Part shown: positions 59,233 through 64,000 of the stretch, piece after piece
Layout of the letters: each line of letters begins with the position of its first letter
Numbering within the stretch: position 1 is the stretch's first letter
Assembly (NCBI GenBank): GCA_038380435.1
Contig: JAWZYU010000019.1
Span: forward strand, 27,429,801-27,493,800
Direction of reading: 5' to 3'
Source of the DNA: Ryuthela nishihirai
Lineage: Eukaryota > Arthropoda > Arachnida > Araneae > Heptathelidae
Length of the DNA stretch: 64,000 bases
The notes under the pieces: generated by a model
Databases searched by the model: none
The model's input: only the letters and a program-made list of their open reading frames with translations
Told to the model about the DNA's origin: nothing
Translations under genes and position numbers: made by a program

Positions 59233-59865
59233 TTTTATACTTAAAATTCAAAGCTCAATAGAAAAAGAAAAATTATCTATTTTGCTAGTGTTTGAAGTTA
59301 TTCCTAATGGCACATTAATTACTTCAGACAAAGGGACTTGTATATTTCTCCATCTAACACAAATTTTTCATATTATATCATAAAAAGACATTGTCCAGAG
59401 TGTGGTAACAAAGCACTGAAAAGTATAACAATAGCAACTTGTTAACCCTTCCAGTGTCCATGTTGTTTGTATATGTTCGCAGAATCTAAAATGAGAGGCC
59501 AAGGACATATGTATACATTTTAGTACAACAAAAAAAATCAACTTTTTAAAAATAAAAATTGCTGTTGTAATTTTTTTTATACATATCTTATAAAAATATA
59601 TAATTCAGGCTTGAAAAATAATATTTTGTTTTTTAATTTGATAAAGCCATCTAATTGCCATTTCTTAGAAGCACTAAACAGTATTGCTGATTTGCTTGTT
59701 AATGTTCCTATTTGCTGAACCAAACTTCTGATTTAAGTTCACAAGTTTGATTAGGACTATTATCAACAAATTTTTCCTTAAATTTTCAAAAAATCTCATA
59801 AAAATTAACAGAACAAAACTGCTATTTATAAGAACAGTAGATTTTGGAAATAATTACAAAGTATG

Positions 59866-60349
59866 ACCAAAATTAGAGTAGAGATACACAATGCGGTAAT
59901 TAAAATTAAAGTTTTTAATTCTCTATTACATTGTTAAATGTTTTTAAGCACTTCAACACATGGATTATGCTATCAAGTATCAAAAGTTGTTAAGGAGAGA
60001 TTTACATACTGTACCATAGAGGATGGGTAGTAACAGGAACTTCTGGGATGCTTTCGGTGATAAATTTAATAATGAAAGTTCTTGCTGGCAAGTGACATCT
60101 CAGTGGAGATTTAACCAATGGCATCCGTTATCCTTCTTTTAATCTCCACTGAGATGTCACTTGCTGGCAAGAATGTTGATTATTAAATTTGTCACTGAAA
60201 GCATCCCAGAAGTTCCTGTTACTACCCATCCTCTATGGTACAGTACATAAATCTCTCCTTAATAATTTTTGATACTTGATAGCATAGTCCATGTGTTGAA
60301 GTGCTTAAAAACATTTAACAGTGTCAGAGAGAATTAAAACCTTAATTTT
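59866..60349. mobile_element. Fold-back element, 484 bp, with TSD
   Basis: Flanked by AAGTATG (59859-59865, 60350-60356); copy 1 of the host element shows the empty site (AAGTACG). About 33 unpaired bases, then arms of about 210 bp (for example AACTTCTGGGATGCTTTC and its complement) and a loop of about 30 bp near 60112-60142. Confidence 0.82.
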
Positions 60350-60756
60350 AAGTATGTACCACCATTTTTTTCCATTTCACACTCTTTCCTGTCATAAACC
60401 TATTTCAATATTCCCAAAATTATTTTTATCATTTTTCCCAGCATTCTATACATCTTTCCCACTCTTAAAATTGAAAACTGGAAGTAAACACAACCTTCTT
60501 AGAAATTCTGGTTGCAACTGCAGTTAATTACATTATGGCTCATTGAGGCAGATGGCTGACACATGCTATCTCCGTTCCGTATGCTATAAGTGTTCTTTAC
60601 AGTTTTGGTCCAGCATATTGGATACCGTTTGTAAAGTTAGTATTTACCTTTTTATATTTAAACCTTAGTTTTCATTTCAGGAGATTTATTTTCTGAAATT
60701 AGTGATCTTTTGGCCAATTGATAAGTATTGATTTTTCATAGTTATGCTACATCAGA

Positions 60757-61132
60757 TGGGGGCGGGGGTGGCTCAGTCGGTAGCGCGCCAGGCTCGTAAT
60801 CTGTAGTTCCCAGGTTCAAGTCCCAGTGGGTCAGCGTTGAGATTTATCTCCACAAAATTCCTCGCCCTGCCCACGGTCAGTAGGGGACACCGATGGGCTT
60901 GGAAAGGCGCCGGATGGGACGTTAAGCCGTGGCCCTGTGTGCGGGAGAGCCATACCCTGTGCACGTTAAAGAACACGCTGGATGGCCTTGACGGGAGGCT
61001 ACCATCTGTCTCCCAACAGCTGTTCCAGTGGGTCCTCTCCCTCAACCTTCTCTGAGCCTACGGGGTCCATGTGACCTGGCCATTTAGCCCGTAGTGTGCA
61101 GAAAAGTGCCGCTCAGAGGTAAAACAACCCAA
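60757..61132 (+). repeat. SINE-A copy with TSD, young
   Basis: Head GGGGCGGGGGTGGCTCAGTC, flanked by CTACATCAGATGG on both sides. The tail repeats the terminal CAACCCAA unit. About 12 bp are deleted near 60907. Confidence 0.95.
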
Positions 61133-61663
61133 CAACCCAACCTACATCAGATGGTTGGCCTACAACTTGTTGCTGTAGATATTTTAACATCGCATTAGGC
61201 TATATGTTAGCCTTTATTTTATTATTTATTACTTTTCCAGTAAAACTTTGATCTAGTACCATTTTCTGAAAATACACTGGTTTCCATAAATTAAGAAAAA
61301 TCCCAAAATCAAAAAATAGTAGTTTTCATTCCAAGTCAAAAAAAAAATTCCTTTCCACTCAAGTAAGAAACTTATGCATTGGTTTCCCTTACTATTTTGA
61401 AAAATATATGGAAAAATTAAAAACTAAGGTACTTATCTAATATTATGGTGGTGAATATGTAAATCAGCAGTAAAACCACCTCAGAGGCTCTAAACATGCA
61501 AATGAGTCATCGGTACAAATGGCGCTCACTAAAAGGTCTGTGTATTGTTGCCCACGAATTGCGTGTAAAATTTATTGTTTGCGCATGAATTTCAAATTTA
61601 ACACTACTTAATGCTGTTTGTCAAAAAATATCTCGGAGCCTTTGTTTAGACGACTCATTAAGG

Positions 61664-62017
61664 TTTGGTTGTTTTACCTCTGAAAAGCACTTTTTTTGTA
61701 CACCATAGGGTAAATGGCCATATCATAAGGACTTCAAGGGCTCAGAGGAGGTTGAGGGAAGAAACCTGGTGGACAGCTATTATGAGATAGATAATAGTCT
61801 CTTGTTAAGGCCACACAGCATGTTCTTTAACGTGCGTAGGGTATGGCTCTTCCTCACAAGGGTCCATGGTCTTAACATCCCATCCGATGGATGACAGCCT
61901 TTCACAAGCTCATTGATGTTCCCTTTCTGATAAAGAACAGGGTCGGAGCTTAACAGAGATAAATCTCAAAGCTGGTCCAGGTGGTGCTCGAACCTGAGGA
62001 CTACAGATTAAGGCATT
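61664..62017 (-). repeat. SINE-A copy, old, head truncated
   Basis: Tail and body recognisable; ends at the B-box region (GCTCGAACC). Possible short duplication ATTAAGG. Confidence 0.82.
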
Positions 62018-62626
62018 GTTTTTGGTATCCTTAGCATAATACAACTATGATGTATGCATGATTGCTACATTCGCAACTGTATTCATTAATGAACCATTGA
62101 ACCTAAATATTTCTATCTTGAAACATTGATTATACAAATTGATATCCCTTCCTCATAAGTAAAACAATCCAAACTTCCAAATCATTTTTCAAGACTGTAA
62201 AGAAATAAGAACACTCCGAAGGCCTCGTAAGTGATTTTTTTTTCATTTGCAATACATAGGACAGAGAAGAATCCTAGAAGCTACTCCTAGCTTGTACAGG
62301 TGTTCTCATACAAGGACATGCCCTATTAAGACCGAAGTCACTGCTGATCACTGCCTCAGTTACAGCTAACACAGCACACAAAGTTTGACCTGCTGAAACT
62401 AACACATAAATATATCGGTGATTTCTTTTTTTTTGGAATTATCAAACCTTTGAAGAGTACAATCTGTATCCACTGCCTAGAATTTGCAATTCATGGATTT
62501 GTTGGATTGAATTATCAGAGCTTCAAGATATTCAGAAACACAAATGGCACTATAATTGTAATTTTAAACCAGTCATCAATAATAAATATATCACCTCCAG
62601 GGTTATATTATCACCTGTGACTCATA
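62018..62626. other. No recognisable feature
   Basis: AT-rich, nothing recognised. Confidence 0.45.
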
Positions 62627-63744
62627 TACTGGTTTCCATAAATTAAGGAAAATCCATATATTCAAGTCAATGGGAAGCTAACGTCAAAGCTCTATAGCTT
62701 CTAAAACAAGTTTTTTTATTTAAAAAATGTAATTGCAGATAAGATCTCAATCATATTGTTGCGAATTTTAAAATATGGATAGGCACTGAATGTGAGTTTC
62801 AATAAGTGTATTTTCAAACCAATTACAATACAATGCAAATCGTTCAAAGAATATGGATGAAGTATCTCATAAACAAATTAACTACTATTATACATAAGTC
62901 ATTAACACTTTTTCTGCAGAGCATACAAGACCAGTCTGTTCTACTAAACTATTACCTCTATACTGTCTGTGTCGTATCTCCTGAATACATTCACTTCAGG
63001 CGTAAATAATCCTTCGTTTTTGATTAGTTCACTAGACGTATCACACTAGCAAAACATAAAGACTGCCCGCGCACACATCACATAAAAGATACTTATTTTC
63101 TTTTACTTATCGCGCACTGACTCAGACCATTTGAACATCCTTTCAGATCTCACAATTTAACACACTGCACTGATATATTTTCAATCTTCTAAATCGTTCT
63201 AAGTTCCAAATCGTTGCTAATTGAATCTCATGTAGAAGCACACACAAGGGCTCCAGTCACGTTAAGTCATGAAGTCACTGTAGCGTGTTCATCTGTCGTA
63301 ACAATATAAATAAATATCTCGATTTTCAGCAATATTCATTCAGTATTTAATGAGTTATGGAAGTTTGAATATTTAACAACAGCAATGCCAATCTTAAGAA
63401 ACTTATACAAAACTGAAGAATAGTGAAAAAAATTCTTTACACAAAGTTCTAAAATACAAACTTATTTTATTAAACACTTTGATACAATACTTATTACTAA
63501 GTTCTAATTAAATTCTGAATTTTTGTGGCTGGCATTGCTATCATTAAATATTCAAACTTCCATAACTCATTAAATGCTGAAAGAATATTGTTGAAAATCA
63601 AAAATATTGATTTATTTAATTGAGATCTTTATCTGCAATCACATTTTTCAAAACAAAATAACTTATTTTAGATGTTATAGAGCTTTGATGTTAGCTTCCC
63701 ATTGACTTAACATAGGGATTTTCCTTAATTTATGGAAACCAGTG
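62627..63744. mobile_element. Palindromic Tc1-type MITE, copy 2, split by a solo LTR
   Basis: Pieces 62627-62756 and 63304-63744 together match the 556 bp MITE at 34652-35207, with TA on both sides. Confidence 0.85.
62757..63303 (-). mobile_element. Solo LTR, probably Ty3/gypsy type
   Basis: 547 bp starting TGTTACGACAGATGAACACG and ending TTCGCAACA on minus (TG..CA ends, terminal TGTT..AACA), with duplicated ATAT on both sides. The intact MITE at 34652 shows the empty site. TGTTACGA ends and 4 bp duplications are frequent in Ty3/gypsy elements. No internal domain is present. Confidence 0.75.
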
Positions 63745-63746
63745 TA

Positions 63747-64000
63747 AATGAGGTCTTGGATATGGAAGCAAATTCATTTCTGTAAATTTATTTCTGTTAG
63801 TTAGTGATCTTTCGGTCAGTTGATTTATTGATCTTTCTGAGCTATGCTAGATTGGAGGCCAGCTTAAAAAGTTGTTGCAGATATTTTATTTAACATCCCA
63901 TTAGGTTAATGTGCAATTTTTCTTTTATTATTTCTTGTTTTTTTAGTAAAAAAACTTTGAGCTTGTACTGTTTTATGAAAATGAATGTCTTAGATACAGA
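63747..64000 (+). mobile_element. TTAA-target element, 3' part, running off the window
   Basis: After a few bases that close copy 2 (GGTCTTGGATA), the segment TTAGTGATCTTTCGGTCAGT..GCTATGCTAG..CCAGC repeats the interior corresponding to 14415-14630 of copy 1. Either a third copy or an internal duplication. Confidence 0.65.

Larger units (their letters stand above)
59442..61274 (+). mobile_element. TTAA-target element, copy 2, multiply interrupted
   Basis: Left end TTAACCCTTCCAGTGTCCA. Interior collinear with copy 1 (13379-14657). Interrupted by a fold-back element (59866-60349), a SINE-A (60757-61132) and, at 61273, Tc1-type MITE sequence. It seems to resume at about 63747 (GAGGTCTTGGATATGG) and then repeats part of the element again to the window end. 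Confidence 0.75.
61275..63744. mobile_element. Tc1-type element complex interrupting the TTAA element
   Basis: Left terminus CACTGGTTTCCATAAATTAA at 61275 after TA; right terminus (its complement) at 63744 before TA. Host sequence flanks both. An additional left terminus of the same type lies at 62627. Contents: a SINE-A (61664-62017), unassigned sequence (62018-62626), and a palindromic MITE with a solo LTR. Confidence 0.65.

Noticed and set aside
1..64000. CRISPR arrays, bacterial operons, phage or plasmid features
   Set aside because: No regularly spaced direct repeats, no compact gene arrays; spliced exons and SINEs show animal nuclear DNA.

Overview
The window is AT-rich animal DNA with a nuclear, intron-rich layout. 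Exons are 90-190 bp with GT-AG introns of 2-11 kb, and repeats are dense: tRNA-derived SINEs, a non-LTR retrotransposon, Tc1, mariner, hAT and TTAA-target elements, and a Penelope-like element. The repeat spectrum fits an invertebrate. A chelicerate or mollusc is my guess, but the sequence alone does not settle the phylum.

One host gene can be supported. Seven exons on the minus strand, at 57819-57916, 53290-53380, 51168-51353, 46372-46479, 38559-38653, 27599-27748 and 19180-19344, join with every codon phase matching. They encode about 298 residues of an L-gulono-1,4-lactone oxidase (GULO, last step of vitamin C synthesis), from the middle of the FAD-binding domain to just before the C-terminal HWAK-containing exon. 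The N-terminal exon(s) lie above 57916, probably beyond the window. The last exon was not found below 19180. So 58 percent or more of the window is introns of one gene, and nearly all its repeats are intronic.

Region by region. 1-4 kb holds SINEs, a GC-rich island, and a large inverted repeat with three tRNA-like modules, split by a 1.26 kb hAT-like element full of tandem repeats. 8-15 kb holds SINEs, TTAA-target MITEs, and a 1.28 kb TTAA element carrying a hairpin with a tRNA-like loop. 15.3-18.3 kb holds a hAT transposon with an exact 8 bp target duplication and a decayed transposon-type gene. 20-33 kb (introns) holds LINE copies and mariners, including a four-layer nest (mariner > LINE > two SINEs, plus a SINE in the mariner). 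33-35 kb has a Tc1 transposase pseudogene and a palindromic Tc1-type MITE. 38-44 kb has a LINE-SINE chimera abutting a Penelope-like element with inverted terminal repeats. 47-53 kb has a hAT MITE with vertebrate-like ends and a SINE triple nest. 54-55 kb has a second Tc1 pseudogene. 59.4-64 kb has a second TTAA element shattered by a fold-back element, a SINE, Tc1-type MITEs and a solo LTR.

The most unusual structure is the recurrent placement of the same threonine-type tRNA-like module in the loop or arms of fold-back elements (1.9-3.8 kb and 13.7-13.9 kb).
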